Shown: positions 50,731 to 59,680, numbered from the stretch's first letter. The stretch: 64,000 nt of DNA from Clostridiales bacterium (GCA_012839345.1 DUNN01000013.1:122119-186118), one strand, 5' to 3'. Numbers and translations are program-made. The notes: generated by a model not told the origin, from the sequence alone.

Positions 50731-51579
50731 ATGGAAGACCATGTTGAATTATTGACGGTATTAAAAGAGCTGCATCATATTTCCGGATTCCGCATTAGTG
50801 TGCACGACACAGCCTTTCGGGAAATTGCGGCCTACCCGCAGGAACCGGGCTGTTTTTGCGGCTTGGTGCAGAAAAATGAAAAAGCCCACCAGCTCTGTGT
50901 GAGCAACGACATTGCCACCTTTGAACTTGTCCGAAAAAGTCAGAAGGTATATATTTACCAATGCCATTTCGGCCTGTTTGAGGCGGTTGCGCCGCTTTAC
51001 AGCATGGGTGAGCTGATGGGTTACATGATGATGGGGCAGCTGCTCGATACCTTCGCCGCGAGCCGCGAGCATGTGTATCAGGCAGCGCTTCCCTATGTAG
51101 TGGACAAGGATGCCCTTCGCCGCGCGGTGGACCAAATACCAATTAACACGAAGGAAAAGATGCTGTCCTGCATCACCATTATGGATATCTGTGCAAAATA
51201 CATTACCCTGAGCAACCGGGTGCTTCCCTCGAAAAAGGATTTGGCGGCGGAAATCAGGCAGTACATTTACCAGAATTACAATCAAAAAATCACAATTGAC
51301 CTGCTCTGCAAGCGTTTTTTCTGCAGCCGTTCCACTTTGATTAATACGTTTAAAAAAAATAACTGCGGTACCATTAACCAGTACTGCAATTCGGTTAAAA
51401 TGAAAAAGGCGGCGGAAAGCTTGCTCTGTTCCGGAAAGTGTATTAAGCAAATTTCCGCAGAATGCGGCTTTGAAGACCAGAACTATTTTTCAAAGCTGTT
51501 TTATAAGTTTTATCAAATGTCTCCTACTGAGTACCGAAAATGCCATGGTACCGGGAGCCGCAAAACTACGCCGGGATAA
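50731..51579 (+). CDS. AraC-type regulator with PocR sensory domain
   Basis: 282 residues. N-terminal PocR-type ligand domain (residues ~5-165: LHHISGFRISVHD, CGLVQKNEKAHQLC, YQCHFGLFEAVAPLYSMGEL, GYMMMGQLLD) and C-terminal AraC HTH pair (IDLLCKRFFCSRSTLINTFK and IKQISAECGFEDQNYFSKLF). PocR domains bind small metabolites. Divergent from the nucleotidyltransferase-kinase pair, so it probably regulates that pair. Start 50731 follows TGGAG; an in-frame GTG lies six bases upstream. Confidence 0.9.
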   Translation: MEDHVELLTVLKELHHISGFRISVHDTAFREIAAYPQEPGCFCGLVQKNEKAHQLCVSNDIATFELVRKSQKVYIYQCHFGLFEAVAPLYSMGELMGYMMMGQLLDTFAASREHVYQAALPYVVDKDALRRAVDQIPINTKEKMLSCITIMDICAKYITLSNRVLPSKKDLAAEIRQYIYQNYNQKITIDLLCKRFFCSRSTLINTFKKNNCGTINQYCNSVKMKKAAESLLCSGKCIKQISAECGFEDQNYFSKLFYKFYQMSPTEYRKCHGTGSRKTTPG

Positions 51580-51593
51580 TAGTTTCGGCTCCC
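51553..51593. terminator. Long hairpin at the convergent AraC genes
   Basis: GGGAGCCG, CAAAACTA and their complements TAGTTT, CGGCTCCC form an extended stem that overlaps the last codons of the first AraC gene. No long T run; it may be a bidirectional terminator. Confidence 0.5.
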
Positions 51594-51635
51594 GCGGGAT
51601 GGCGGGTTCATTCCGGGTGCTGCAGCAGCGTACAT

Positions 51636-52532
51636 TTAAAGGGTTTCGTGACCAAGGGCGTTTTCTTTCCATCTACGGCGGTATTCGGAGGGGGAAACCC
51701 CCATGTTTTCCCGGAATACATTGATAAAATAACTTAAACTTCCAAAGCCGCAGTCCAAAGCGACTTCCAGAATTTTATTGTCTGTATTTTTCAGCATTTC
51801 GGCGGCCTGCAGCAGGCGCATGCGGTTCAGGTAACAAATCGGGCTTTTCAGGGTATACCGATGGAACATGCGGCTGTAATTTCCCTCGCTCATATGGCAA
51901 AACCGGGCCAGTGCCGCAACGGTGATTTTTTCGCCGTAATGATTCTGCATGTACCGAATGCTTTGCTTAATGTTCTCAATTGCCTGGGATTCTTTTCGAT
52001 TCGTCGAATACAGATCCCCTTTAGGAGCGGTCTGTACCAGAATGCCCAGCAGGGCAAACAGGTTCGATTTTAAGAAAAGCTCGTATGCTTTCGGTCTTTG
52101 GCTCAGCAGATTATAAATGCAATCATAATGCTTCTGTATTTCCGTATCCGACTGGTCAAACCGCCTTTTCACAGCAAGCCGGTTGGTTAACAGGGGAGAA
52201 AGATATTTTGTAAATACGCAGTCCTCCGCGGACCCGGCTAGCATATCGGGGGAAAAAACAACGGCGCTGTAACAGGCGTCCGTTTTTTTGTCTGCCCAGG
52301 CGGAATGAAGTTCTTCGGTGTTAATAAAAATCAGGTCGCCTTCGTTCCCTTCCAAAGAGGAGGATGCGATCTGGAAGTGGAACTTCCCTTTTCGAATTTT
52401 AAACAACTCCAACTCCGTGTGCCAGTGGCAGTCCAGCAGGGTGGTTTCATTGTGGAGATCCATGTAATAACTGCTGATTGGAAGGGAAAGGTCGCCGTGC
52501 CTGCGCTTTTCCTTTAATAAAAGGTCCTGCAT
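51636..52532 (-). CDS. AraC-family regulator with N-terminal cupin domain
   Basis: 298 residues. The N-terminal beta-barrel (DCHWHTELELFKIRKGKFHF, EGNEGDLIFINTEELHSA) is an AraC-type sugar-binding cupin, followed by two HTH motifs (VAALARFCHMSEGNYSRMFH, ILEVALDCGFGSLSYFINVF) and the PSEYRRRW end. Start 52532 with GGAGGGGAC before it. Divergent from the GH31 gene, which it probably controls. No cognate operator was identified with confidence in the 121-base gap. Confidence 0.92.
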   Translation of the reverse strand: MQDLLLKEKRRHGDLSLPISSYYMDLHNETTLLDCHWHTELELFKIRKGKFHFQIASSSLEGNEGDLIFINTEELHSAWADKKTDACYSAVVFSPDMLAGSAEDCVFTKYLSPLLTNRLAVKRRFDQSDTEIQKHYDCIYNLLSQRPKAYELFLKSNLFALLGILVQTAPKGDLYSTNRKESQAIENIKQSIRYMQNHYGEKITVAALARFCHMSEGNYSRMFHRYTLKSPICYLNRMRLLQAAEMLKNTDNKILEVALDCGFGSLSYFINVFRENMGVSPSEYRRRWKENALGHETL

Positions 52533-52653
52533 CAAAGTCCCCTCCTTTTTATCATTATATTACAACTTTTCGCCTGATTTGCGCAAGATGTTTTGAAAAT
52601 ATGACGGTATATTATAATCACAAGCTTAAAATTTTTTAAGGGAGTGGCCGATC

Positions 52654-54969
52654 ATGAAATTCACAAACGGGTTCTGGCTGACACGCGACGGTGTCAAAAT
52701 TTTTCCGTCCATTCAGGTGAGGGATGTAGAAGAAACTGAAGAAAGCATAACGGTATATACCGTGCCGATGATGGTTCAAAACCGCGGCCAAACACTCGGA
52801 GGGCCGATGCTTACGACGCGCTTTTCTTCCCCCCTGCCGGACGTTCTCCGTGTGGAAAGCTGCCATTTTTCGGGCGATGAGCAGAAGAAGCCTTTGTTTC
52901 CCTTAAACAACAAGCACTGTCCCCTTCAACGGACGGTTACGGACGATTGCATTGAAATTCGCAGCGGAAAGTTGAAAGCAGTCATTACCAAAAGCCCTTA
53001 TCAGGTAAAATTTTGGTATGGTGACAAACTGCTTACTTCTACCAGCGAAAAACCGCTTGCTTATATCGTCACGCCGGACGGCCCGTATATGAGGGAGCAG
53101 TTCAACCTGGAAGTGGATGAAAAAATCTACGGACTGGGCGAACGCTTTTCGCCCTTTATTAAGAACGGGCAGTCCATTGACATTTGGAATGAAGACGGGG
53201 GGACTTCCTCGGAACAAGCCTATAAGAATATTCCGTTTTATCTTTCCAGCCGGGGATACGGGGTCTTTGTGAACAGCTCCGGACGTGTTTCGTACGAAAT
53301 CGCGTCCGAAGCGGTTTCCAGTGTCCAGTTCAGTCTGCCCGGCGAACAATTGGATTATATGATTATCGGGGGGCAGAACCAGAAAGAAGCGCTGAAAAAC
53401 TATACGGAACTGACCGGACGTCCGGCCCTGCCCCCCGCATGGTCGTTCGGCCTTTGGCTTACAACTTCTTTCACCACGGAATACGACGAGAAAACGGTCA
53501 GCCGTTTTATAGACGGAATGGCACAGCGGAACATTCCGCTCCGGGTGTTCCACTTTGACTGCTTTTGGATGAAAGAGTACGAATGGTGCAATTTTGAATG
53601 GGATAAACAGGTCTTTTCGGATGTGAAGAATATGCTTGCCCGCTTAAAAGCCAAGGGACTGAGGATATGTGTCTGGATTAATCCTTATATTGCGCAGAAA
53701 TCCGCTCTGTTCGAAGAGGGAAAACGCGGTGGCTATTTTTTAAAGCGCAAAAACGGCAGTGTGTGGCAATGGGACATGTGGCAGCCGGGCATGGCCATTG
53801 TAGACTTCACAAATCCCGCTGCCTGTGAATGGTATTGCAGCAAACTGCAGCGGCTGATTGACCTTGGGGTGGATTGCTTTAAAACCGATTTTGGCGAACG
53901 TATTCCGGTGGATGCCGTGTATTACGACGGTTCCGACCCGGTGAAGATGCATAACTATTACACGCTCCTGTACAACCGCACTGTGTTTGAGCTCCTGGAA
54001 AAGAACTTCGGGGAAAACAATGCCGTTCTATTTGCAAGAAGCGCTTCCGTCGGCAGCCAGCAGTATCCGATTCACTGGGGCGGCGACTGTCAGGCAAAAT
54101 ACAGCTCCATGGCAGAAAGTCTGCGCGGCGGACTTTCGCTGTGCCTTTCCGGGTTCGGCTTCTGGAGCCATGACATCAGCGGATTTGAAAACACGGCAAC
54201 CGCGGACCTATACAAACGCTGGGCAGCATTCGGTCTGCTTTCCACCCACAGCAGGCTTCATGGCAACAGCAGCTACCGGGTGCCCTGGCTGTTTGACGAA
54301 GAGGCAGTGGATGTTCTGCGCTTCTTTACCAACCTGAAATGCCGCCTGATGCCGTACCTTTACAGTACGGCGTATGAAACCGCCAAATCCGGGGTTCCCG
54401 CCATGCGCGCCATGACCCTTGAATTCCCCGAAGACCCGGTTTGCGGCTATCTGGACCGCCAGTATATGCTCGGGGACGCGTTGCTGGTGGCTCCCGTATT
54501 CCTCGAAAACGGCACCGTGGAATACTACCTGCCGGAAGGGAAATGGACACATTTTCTGACGAACGAAACAGTGCAGGGCGGCAAGTGGAGGAAAGAAAAA
54601 TACGACTATTTCGGTTTGCCGCTGATGGTCCGGCCGAATTCCATCGTCGCCGTGGGCTGCAACGATCAGGTCCCAGATTACGACTATTCCAAAAATCTGA
54701 AGCTCCATATTTTCCAGCTGACGGAAAACGCCGCGGCAGCTGCCACGGTGGTCAATCAGGATGGCACCCCCTTCCTGAATGTTACGGCCATACGGAATGC
54801 GGACGATGTCATCCTTAAACTGGATGGAACCGTGAACGGCCTTTCTATCGTTCTCCGGAATATTCACCAGATTTCGCAGCTTTCCGGCGCGCAGTATTAC
54901 GATGGCAAACTCGGTTTAGAACTGTCCGTTGACCCTGGGGAAGATACGGTAACCTTCACACTGCCCTAA
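52654..54969 (+). CDS. GH31 alpha-xylosidase-like enzyme (YicI type)
   Basis: 771 residues, no signal peptide, so cytoplasmic. Nucleophile Asp412 in FKTDFGE and acid/base Asp478 in HWGGD agree almost position for position with the YicI alpha-xylosidase (Asp416 and Asp482). N-terminal beta domain, central (beta/alpha)8 barrel (FHFDCFWMKEYEWCNF, VWINPYIAQKS), C-terminal beta domains. Known YicI-type enzymes release alpha-xylosides (isoprimeverose); an alpha-glucosidase role is possible. AAGGGAGTGG precedes the ATG. Divergent from the AraC regulator. Confidence 0.92.
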   Translation: MKFTNGFWLTRDGVKIFPSIQVRDVEETEESITVYTVPMMVQNRGQTLGGPMLTTRFSSPLPDVLRVESCHFSGDEQKKPLFPLNNKHCPLQRTVTDDCIEIRSGKLKAVITKSPYQVKFWYGDKLLTSTSEKPLAYIVTPDGPYMREQFNLEVDEKIYGLGERFSPFIKNGQSIDIWNEDGGTSSEQAYKNIPFYLSSRGYGVFVNSSGRVSYEIASEAVSSVQFSLPGEQLDYMIIGGQNQKEALKNYTELTGRPALPPAWSFGLWLTTSFTTEYDEKTVSRFIDGMAQRNIPLRVFHFDCFWMKEYEWCNFEWDKQVFSDVKNMLARLKAKGLRICVWINPYIAQKSALFEEGKRGGYFLKRKNGSVWQWDMWQPGMAIVDFTNPAACEWYCSKLQRLIDLGVDCFKTDFGERIPVDAVYYDGSDPVKMHNYYTLLYNRTVFELLEKNFGENNAVLFARSASVGSQQYPIHWGGDCQAKYSSMAESLRGGLSLCLSGFGFWSHDISGFENTATADLYKRWAAFGLLSTHSRLHGNSSYRVPWLFDEEAVDVLRFFTNLKCRLMPYLYSTAYETAKSGVPAMRAMTLEFPEDPVCGYLDRQYMLGDALLVAPVFLENGTVEYYLPEGKWTHFLTNETVQGGKWRKEKYDYFGLPLMVRPNSIVAVGCNDQVPDYDYSKNLKLHIFQLTENAAAAATVVNQDGTPFLNVTAIRNADDVILKLDGTVNGLSIVLRNIHQISQLSGAQYYDGKLGLELSVDPGEDTVTFTLP

Positions 54970-55017
54970 TCCGGCAGGTATACGCAAACGATGTGGGAAT
55001 GAAACGGCTATAGAAGT

Positions 55018-55066
55018 AAAAAAGTGCCTTTGGGCGGGCTGAAAAGCTCCGCCAAAGGCGCTTTTT
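55018..55066. terminator. Bidirectional terminator between GH31 and GH36 genes
   Basis: AAAAAAGTGCCTTTGGGCGG and CCGCCAAAGGCGCTTTTT; T runs on both sides, so both convergent genes can end here. Confidence 0.9.
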
Positions 55067-55108
55067 CTGATATGTATTTTGGACTAAGACGGATTTGCCG
55101 CCGCGCGA

Positions 55109-57301
55109 TCAGCGGACGCGAATCAAATGAATCAAGCGCCCCTGAAAATCGCCCCACAGGCCACTGATGCAATAGCCGGCGTTCATCAGGGCTGCCCCCG
55201 AAAGCACGGTGTTGCCGCCCTCTACACGGTAAAAGGCGGTTTCCTCCAACCCCTGGAGACGGATGCACCGACTGCGCATATTCGGCTGCCCAAGCACCCG
55301 CACATAAACCACCAAGGCTTCGTCTTTCGCTTTGGAAACCACCGCCCAGCAATCGTCCTCATGATTTTCGGAATAAGAGGCAATGCGGTAATAATCACCG
55401 CGGCGAATGAGGTCGTTATAGCGGTGATACATAGCAACCTGCTGTTTTACTTCTTCCTTGTCCTCCGGCGAAAGTTTTGTAATGTCAAGTTCGTACCCGA
55501 ACGTTCCGGCCATCGCAACGTAGCCGCGCGTGGAAAACGGTGTGTTTCTCCCGACCGTATGGTTTGGGCACACGCTGACGTGTGCGCCAATGGTGGAAAG
55601 GGGATAGATTAGCTCGGTTCCTTCCTGAATTTTCAGCCGCTCCACGGCGTCCGTGTTGTCGGAGCACCAGATTTGCGGGCTGTAATAAAGCATACCCGGG
55701 TCAAAGCGCCCGCCGCCGCCGGAGCAGTTTTCCAAAAGCAGATGAGGAAAATCCGTAATCAGGCGTTCCTGCAGCTCATACAGCCCCAGCACATACCGGT
55801 GCGACAGTTCCCCCTGCCGCCCGGCTGGCAGGGCGCAGCTGCCCAAATCCGTAAGCGGACGGTTCATATCCCATTTTACATAGGAAATATCGGCACTGTG
55901 CAGAACGGCGCTGATTTGCCCGTAAATATAATCGCGGACGTCCGCGCGGGAATAATCCAACACGTACTGGCTGCGGGCAAGGCTGGGAACGCGTCCCGGA
56001 ATTTGAATGGCCCAGTCCGGATGCGCTCGGAAAAGGTCGGAATCTGGCGAAATCATTTCCGGCTCAAACCAGATTCCAAACCGCATTCCCAGCTTTTTTA
56101 CCTCATCGACCAGATATTTGAGGCCACCTGGGAGCTTTTTCGTGTTAACCACCCAGTCGCCCAGCGAACGGTCGTCGCTGTTCCTGGCGCCGAACCACCC
56201 ATCGTCCATCACCAGCATTTCAATGCCCAGCTTCGACGCTTCCCCGGCGATAGCAAGCAGCTTTTCCGTGTTAAAATCAAAATAGGTGGCTTCCCAGTTG
56301 TTGATTAGAATCGGGCGTTTGGCGTCGCGGTATTCGCCGCGAATCAGGTGGTTGCGGTAAAGGTCGTGGAAGGTGCGGGTCATGCCGCCGATGCCTTCGC
56401 AGGAATAAACCATAACGGCTTCCGGTGCCGTAAACAGTTCCCCGGGCGCAAGCGTCCAGGAAAAGTCTTCCGGGTGAATTCCCATCACGACACGCAGGGT
56501 GTCAAACTGTGTGCGTTCCACCTGCGCCAGGAAATTGCCCGAATAAACGAAATTGAATCCGTAAACTTCCCCTGACTGCTGGGTGGCGTTATGCTCGGCC
56601 AGCGCCACAAACGGGTGCTCCTGATGGCTGGATTCCCCCCGCAGGGAGGAAACGCTTTGCCTGCCATATCCCACCTCGCGGCGCTGGATCTGCCGTTCCC
56701 TTGCCCAGGAGCCATGGAGGGTGATCATATCAAAGGAGCGGTTATCGATATCAAGGCAGGTGGAAAGCACTTTGGTCAGCTGGATTGATTTGTTGGAAGT
56801 GTTTTTCACATCCACGCTTCGGGTGATGACATCCAGGTGCTCGAAGACGGTATAGCGGAGCGTCACCTGAAGCTGCAGCACGGGGTCCTCCGCCAGAAGC
56901 TCCAACGTAGAGCAGTCCTTTTCCCCGCCAAAGGTGGCAGGCAGGCCGACAAGCGGCGGTTTTCCGGCAAAAATTCGGTGTGAGCGGTAACGCAGGCCGC
57001 AGGCTGTGTTTCCGTTTTCCGTACGAACGGAAAGGCAGTCCTGGCGAAAGTCGCCGAGTCCGTGGGTAGGGTACTCCATCGGGAAGGCATCCAGAAAAGA
57101 TACCCGGTCGCGGTTGTTAACGGACGGTGTAAACGGAGGCTCCTGAATTCTCATCAAATAGGAAAGGTCGGCGTCGGGAACCCTTTTCCCATAATACACG
57201 TGCCCGATAAACTGCTCTTCGTCGACGATACAAATCATATAGGTTGAGGAAGGTGTGTTGAGCCGAAAGGTTCTTGCCGATTCATTGTATTCAATTCCCA
57301 T
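55109..57301 (-). CDS. Alpha-galactosidase, GH36
   Basis: 730 residues. Nucleophile Asp478 in YVKWDMNRP and acid/base Asp548 in CSDNTDA coincide exactly with residues 478 and 548 of the Geobacillus AgaA-type enzyme when translation starts at 57301, which supports this ATG over an in-frame TTG at 57355. N-terminal beta-supersandwich, then the barrel (LINNWEATYFDFN, MDDGWFGARNSDD, GIWFEPEM). Cleaves terminal alpha-1,6-galactose from raffinose-type sugars; cytoplasmic, no signal peptide. A 21-codon open frame with an excellent ribosome site lies upstream. Confidence 0.94.
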   Translation of the reverse strand: MGIEYNESARTFRLNTPSSTYMICIVDEEQFIGHVYYGKRVPDADLSYLMRIQEPPFTPSVNNRDRVSFLDAFPMEYPTHGLGDFRQDCLSVRTENGNTACGLRYRSHRIFAGKPPLVGLPATFGGEKDCSTLELLAEDPVLQLQVTLRYTVFEHLDVITRSVDVKNTSNKSIQLTKVLSTCLDIDNRSFDMITLHGSWARERQIQRREVGYGRQSVSSLRGESSHQEHPFVALAEHNATQQSGEVYGFNFVYSGNFLAQVERTQFDTLRVVMGIHPEDFSWTLAPGELFTAPEAVMVYSCEGIGGMTRTFHDLYRNHLIRGEYRDAKRPILINNWEATYFDFNTEKLLAIAGEASKLGIEMLVMDDGWFGARNSDDRSLGDWVVNTKKLPGGLKYLVDEVKKLGMRFGIWFEPEMISPDSDLFRAHPDWAIQIPGRVPSLARSQYVLDYSRADVRDYIYGQISAVLHSADISYVKWDMNRPLTDLGSCALPAGRQGELSHRYVLGLYELQERLITDFPHLLLENCSGGGGRFDPGMLYYSPQIWCSDNTDAVERLKIQEGTELIYPLSTIGAHVSVCPNHTVGRNTPFSTRGYVAMAGTFGYELDITKLSPEDKEEVKQQVAMYHRYNDLIRRGDYYRIASYSENHEDDCWAVVSKAKDEALVVYVRVLGQPNMRSRCIRLQGLEETAFYRVEGGNTVLSGAALMNAGYCISGLWGDFQGRLIHLIRVR

Positions 57302-57360
57302 GATATAACACCCCATTGTTACGGCATTGCCGCGGTTTTTATCGTTCCATTTCAAAAGGC

Positions 57361-57426
57361 CTAAGCAAAAAGCAGCTCTCCGATCTTTGGCTTTTCACTT
57401 TGTTGACAGGAATGACTGGAAAGCAT
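57361..57426 (-). CDS. Possible 21-residue leader peptide upstream of the GH36 gene
   Basis: ATG at 57426 preceded by GAAAGGAGGAATT, the strongest ribosome site in the region, opens only 21 codons (MLSSHSCQQSEKPKIGELLF...). It ends 60 bases before the GH36 start, in another frame. Could be a leader peptide, an independent small protein, or a gene start displaced by a deletion. No family. Confidence 0.35.
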   Translation of the reverse strand: MLSSHSCQQSEKPKIGELLFA

Positions 57427-57812
57427 AATTCCTCCTTTCGCTGTAAGAAGTCTGCATTTATTTCATCGCCATTCTACCATAAATTACTTCTTATTTCCAT
57501 TATTCCAATTCAATATTTGAAAAGGCTCATATAATCTGCAGTCCGTTTCATTTCAGTCTGTTGAACCGACCGGAAAAGGATGGGCACAAGGAAAGCGAAA
57601 ACGGCCGGCCCGGCATTTATTATTGTGGGAATTATTGGTTTTAAGCTTTTATCCCCGCAATGACGGCCGCCGTTTTCCTTTTAGGAAAAGACATTCCCGG
57701 TATGCTATCCGTTTGGACAAGAGTCCCATGTATAATCGGAAACTCGTCTACTTGAGCAGCGCTAAGACTTTCATATTGATGCAATAAAACGGAGCAATTT
57801 GAAATGCTAAGG
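57427..57812. other. Intergenic region without a convincing gene
   Basis: AT-rich near the GH36 promoter side, then two short plus-strand frames (27 and 31 codons, about 57580-57750) rich in hydrophobic residues. They have no good continuity and may be remnants of a membrane-protein gene; not annotated as genes. Confidence 0.3.
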
Positions 57813-57860
57813 AAAAGCCTCCAGTCGCAGTTTTTATCCTGCGACTGGAGGCTTTTTCTT
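57813..57860. terminator. Terminator shared with the methyltransferase gene
   Basis: GCCTCCAGTCGCAG and CTGCGACTGGAGGC are a perfect 14-bp stem with A/T runs on both sides; works for the minus-strand methyltransferase. Confidence 0.88.
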
Positions 57861-57982
57861 TCAGCATTAGTAGAATTAAATATCGCGCAAAATAAATTTA
57901 ACAGAATCAATAAATCCAGATGCTGGTATAAACCCTAGCACTTGGATTTTTGCGGTGTTCTATGTATAAGACAAGATCGAAG

Positions 57983-58549
57983 TTAAGCAAGTTTTCTCCA
58001 AATATACCGTATGAATTTTCTAGTACCAACGGCATAATTTGTTGTACTTTCACAAGTTAATTGCCTTAGCTCGTTCAAATCTGCAGGGGCAATCATATCT
58101 TCCTGCTTCATATCGGGATGATCTTTTGGAACTTCACAAAAACCATTTACCCATAGAACTCCGTTTTCTTTTAAGTGTTGTTCTAAAACGGGGTAAAAAC
58201 GGTTCTCTAAACGATAATGATTGATGATGATTAAGTCAAACTCACCTAAATCATAGTAGGATTCTTCTATACAAAGATCTTTTTGCAGTGCACTGATATG
58301 CAATCGTTTTTGTGAAGCAAACTGGTTTAGTCGTTCAATAGCAATATTACTGAAATCAACCGCAGTTACTTTGTAACCGTGTGCAGCTAAAAATATCGCG
58401 TTGCGGCCATCACCGCAAGCTAGGTCCAAAACACTGCCGCTTTTAGGAAGAGAGGGCATATCATTCACCAAACGGTCTTCCGGCTGCATTAATTTCTGAC
58501 TTCTTGCTTCAAATTTATGATTCCAATATGATAAGTTTCCCATATACAT
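57983..58549 (-). CDS. Class I SAM-dependent methyltransferase (TehB-like)
   Basis: About 188 residues. SAM motif VLDLACGDGRNAIFLAAHGY (~46-65), second motif VTAVDFSNIAIERL, and FDLIIINHYRLENRFYP. The ATG at 58549 follows GGGG at nine bases; alternatives lie a few codons either side. The substrate is unknown; relatives act on small oxyanions or thiols. Last host-type gene before the tRNA junction. Confidence 0.85.
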   Translation of the reverse strand: MYMGNLSYWNHKFEARSQKLMQPEDRLVNDMPSLPKSGSVLDLACGDGRNAIFLAAHGYKVTAVDFSNIAIERLNQFASQKRLHISALQKDLCIEESYYDLGEFDLIIINHYRLENRFYPVLEQHLKENGVLWVNGFCEVPKDHPDMKQEDMIAPADLNELRQLTCESTTNYAVGTRKFIRYIWRKLA

Positions 58550-58620
58550 AAAAGATTGCCCCAATTTAATATTTCACGGTAAATATAAAAATTCATGGGT
58601 CGATTTTTCACCTGCGATCG

Positions 58621-58660
58621 AAAAAGAGGACCCGGCGCTTGAACACCGGGTCCTCTTTTT
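58621..58660. terminator. Terminator of the tRNA-Ser gene
   Basis: AAAAAGAGGACCCGG and CCGGGTCCTCTTTTT form a 15-bp perfect stem right after the encoded CCA end of the tRNA on the minus strand. Confidence 0.9.
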
Positions 58661-58715
58661 GGCGGAAGCGGTGGGATTCGAACCCACGAGACCTTGCGGC
58701 CTACCTGATTTCGAG
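58660..58715 (-). tRNA. 3' half of tRNA-Ser(CGA), truncated at the anticodon loop
   Basis: On the minus strand, from 3' to 5': CCA (58660-58662), acceptor 3' strand CGCTTCC with discriminator (58663-58670), T arm GTGGGTTCGAATCCCAC (58671-58687), long class II variable arm (58688-58702), anticodon stem 3' strand (58703-58708) and loop CTCGAAA (58709-58715, anticodon CGA). The next bases do not complete the anticodon stem and no D arm or GGAAGCG 5' acceptor strand follows. So only the 3' half remains, as at the displaced end of an element integrated in a tRNA gene. Confidence 0.85.
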
Positions 58716-59045
58716 TTATTTGAAGGCAAGTTCTTATGAGTTTACGAGAGTAACTTTAGGAGAAGATAAAATCCCGCAAACCCGCATAAATAAAGGCTTT
58801 TCAGGCACAAACGCTGATATTTCCGCGCATGAACACACCGCCCTGATTTAGCGGTTTTCAGGGCAAAGTGTAGAAAAAGTGTAGAAAAACAACCGGCGAA
58901 ATAACCTTAAGATACTTTAGTTTCCCGGCGATTTGAAAAAGCAAAACCAAGCGTATCCTACCATTGACATTGATTTTTAACAGAACATCCTGCAGCAGAC
59001 AGAGCATAATTTTCTGTCCTAAGGATCAATGTGATGGGAGGAACG
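58716..59045. other. Element end: non-coding stretch after the tRNA junction
   Basis: 330 bases without a gene. It holds the tandem 11-base repeats at 58865 and a TTGACA at 58964 without a matching -10 box. Expected location of integrase-binding (arm) sites. Confidence 0.4.
58865..58886. repeat. Tandem 11-bp direct repeat
   Basis: AAAGTGTAGAA twice in direct succession, 150 bases inside the element from the tRNA fragment. Tandem short direct repeats at this distance are typical of arm-type sites for tyrosine recombinases; this role is inference. Confidence 0.5.
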
Positions 59046-59609
59046 ATGATGGCAACCGACTACTCTTACCTTCTGGCTGAATATCCGGAGAAGATAAGTC
59101 AAGACCAGCTTTACAGAATTTGCCGCATAAGCAAACGAAAAGCCACATGGCTTTTGGAAAACGGATATATCCCCTGCGAGGATACCGGTAAAAAGACCCG
59201 CAGGTTTAAAATCCAAATAACCGACGTTATTGCATACCTTACCCGCTTGGAAGAATCTCCTGAGACCCTGCTGACACCACCGGGGATATTTTCAAGCGGA
59301 ATAAAATATAAACCGAAGCGCCAAACGGCGAAGGCAATCAACTCCGAGAAGTTTATAGCAATGCTTAAGAACAAGTGGCACACCTTTCCGGATGTCCTCA
59401 CGGTGAATGATGTCACAAAGCTAACGGGATACTGCCAAACCACAGTATCTGAATGGATCAAGGCAGAAAAGATAACGGGGGTATGGTATTATACCAAGTA
59501 TTTAGTGCCAAAGGACAGCTTGATAAACTATATGGCAACAGAAGCTTGCCGCATCCATCAGAAGTCCAAAAAGCATATAGAGCTGCTGGAGCAGTATCGA
59601 AATCCCTAA
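59046..59609 (+). CDS. Double helix-turn-helix DNA-binding protein of the element
   Basis: 187 residues, start behind GGGAGGA. Two excisionase-like HTH regions are visible: ISQDQLYRICRISKRKATWL (about 17-36) with ENGYIPCEDTGKKTRRF, and VNDVTKLTGYCQTTVSEWIK (about 120-139). Linker and second half rich in Lys. Such two-HTH proteins occur beside integrase genes in clostridial integrative elements and may act in excision control. The integrase itself is not in the window. Confidence 0.7.
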   Translation: MMATDYSYLLAEYPEKISQDQLYRICRISKRKATWLLENGYIPCEDTGKKTRRFKIQITDVIAYLTRLEESPETLLTPPGIFSSGIKYKPKRQTAKAINSEKFIAMLKNKWHTFPDVLTVNDVTKLTGYCQTTVSEWIKAEKITGVWYYTKYLVPKDSLINYMATEACRIHQKSKKHIELLEQYRNP

Positions 59610-59635
59610 ATGCTCGGCGCATCCATTTACATGAA

Positions 59636-59675
59636 AACAGGGTGACTACTTTGCATAGTGTCACCCTGTTCTTGT
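59636..59675. terminator. Terminator between the HTH gene and the toxin gene
   Basis: AACAGGGTGAC (59636-59646) and GTCACCCTGTT (59660-59670) with a 13-base loop, followed by CTTGT. Usable in both directions. Confidence 0.65.
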
Positions 59676-59680
59676 ATCGA

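Noticed and set aside
57580..57760. Two short hydrophobic plus-strand frames (27 and 31 codons)
   Set aside because: They resemble membrane-protein fragments, but the second frame has a stop directly before it and no family could be named.
57641..57910. 89-codon minus-strand frame after the methyltransferase gene
   Set aside because: It would encode across a perfect terminator stem; no start signal.
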